A stretch of 64,000 bases of DNA from Gari tellinella (lineage: Eukaryota > Mollusca > Bivalvia > Cardiida > Psammobiidae): contig OV277874.1 in assembly GCA_922989275.2 (NCBI GenBank), positions 24,044,154 to 24,108,153 on the forward strand. The letters are read 5' to 3'. The notes under the pieces were generated by a model, which was given only the letters and a program-made list of their open reading frames with translations, made no database searches and was not told the origin of the DNA. The translations under genes were made by a program, and so were the position numbers. Of this stretch, positions 63,430 to 64,000 are shown in pieces; the stretch's first letter is position 1, and every line of letters begins with the position of its first letter.

Positions 63430-63475
63430 AGGGCGGGACTTGTGGAAAAGTTCGAAGGGGAGGCGGGGCATATGC
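63430..63475. promoter_or_regulatory. GC-box pair
   Basis: GAGGGCGGGACTTG and GGGGAGGCGGGGCATATG are Sp1-type GC boxes, rare in this AT-rich window. Confidence 0.4.
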
Positions 63476-63736
63476 AGTTTTCATTCGCGAATTAACTTTT
63501 GGAACTTGGGGCAGCAAACATTTGGCGGAATTTTTCAAAATGTGTTCTTAACCGATCTATGCCTTCCTACTAGTGGAAACCATCATTCCCGACTAATGTT
63601 CTTCTTTATAAATGAGATAAATTTCAAGAAAATTGACATAAGAATCTACCTTATAAACAGCGGCCTATATCTGCGTTTCTTTATGACAATAAAACCCCGA
63701 TATATTTATCCTACTTTAAATTTACGTTACTTCTAA

Positions 63737-63768
63737 TGACGTCATAAATCAGCATTTTTCGCGCCAAA
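63737..63768. promoter_or_regulatory. CRE plus palindromic E2F site
   Basis: TGACGTCA at 63737-63744 is followed by TTTCGCGCCAAA at 63757-63768, an E2F word readable on both strands. With the GC boxes it suggests a promoter. An ATG in good context (ACAATGG, 63786) follows, opening MELIFSAFEFTQI before GTAAAT. Confidence 0.4.
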
Positions 63769-64000
63769 CTATCAAGTTGTTGACAATGGAACTTATTTTT
63801 TCTGCTTTCGAATTTACACAGATTCAGTAAATCGGTCATGGCTGTTCCTTATAGGGTACACATTATTCGTGTTATCGACCTCTAATATGGATTAAACATA
63901 CATGCGTACTGACAAAATGTTTATTTAATGTTAGAAATTACAGCAAATATATTGAAAATTATCGGCAAATCTACCATGAATCGCGCTCATTTCTTAAAGA

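Noticed and set aside
63386..63736. 116-residue open frame as a gene
   Set aside because: Composition is unremarkable, no domain is recognised, and it overlaps the promoter-like cluster, so a chance frame is more likely.

Overview
The window is animal nuclear DNA, most likely from a mollusc and probably a bivalve. It has long AT-rich introns with GT-AG splicing, very many small palindromic transposons, frequent ACATGTACATGT-type runs, a tRNA-derived SINE whose body resembles the mollusc RUDI/Meta type, and a degraded Ty3/gypsy element. No bacterial gene organisation is present. The species cannot be fixed from the sequence.

One host gene is clear. It is the 3' part of a receptor-type (membrane) guanylate cyclase of the natriuretic-peptide-receptor class, on the + strand, in 14 coding exons from 6088 to the stop at 34276-34278. 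The exons join in phase to give 544 residues: kinase-homology domain, dimerisation coiled coil and class III cyclase domain, then a short tail. Signal peptide, extracellular domain and membrane segment are not in the window and should lie to the left. Upstream of exon 8 are three tandem broken copies of that exon's start. Upstream of exon 5 is a ~55-bp minisatellite that resembles that exon's acceptor and first codons.

Most of the rest is short non-autonomous elements, named here by letter. Families with 5'-CAGT ends at TA targets (Tc1/mariner-like): A (CAGTGGAGAA ends, ~250 bp, roughly 45 copies or fragments), E (CAGTGYTCCCTC), F (CAGTARAACCTCTC), H (CAGTCGAACTTCG), I (CAGTGAAACCCCTC), J (CAGTACTGAACC). 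Families with CCC ends at TTAA targets (piggyBac-like): B (CCCTTTCA), C (CCCATTTG), R (CCCTTTACC); D also ends near TTAA. Others (G, K, L, M, N, O, Q, T, U, V, W, Y) are unassigned. Families A, B, C, D and E share one central hairpin architecture (GCAAACAGT, variable stem, TGATCAGA, and the mirror arm) with compensatory stem changes. F and R share a second hairpin core. Each core therefore occurs inside both mariner-like and piggyBac-like ends, which is the most unusual feature of the window.

Layout: 1-6087, repeats only, no exon recognised. 6088-34278, the cyclase gene with MITE-filled introns; eight of 13 donors have a MITE within about 35 nt. 34279-44465, 3' flank with more MITEs, a long foldback and a SINE with an exact 15-bp target duplication. 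44475-52038 and beyond, a minus-strand Ty3/gypsy element, frameshifted and cut off in the integrase, with a ~3.2-kb leader. 52540-63400, dense MITEs, including a composite duplicated at 53390 and 61962. 63400-63800, a promoter-like cluster (GC boxes, CRE, E2F palindrome) that may mark the next gene.
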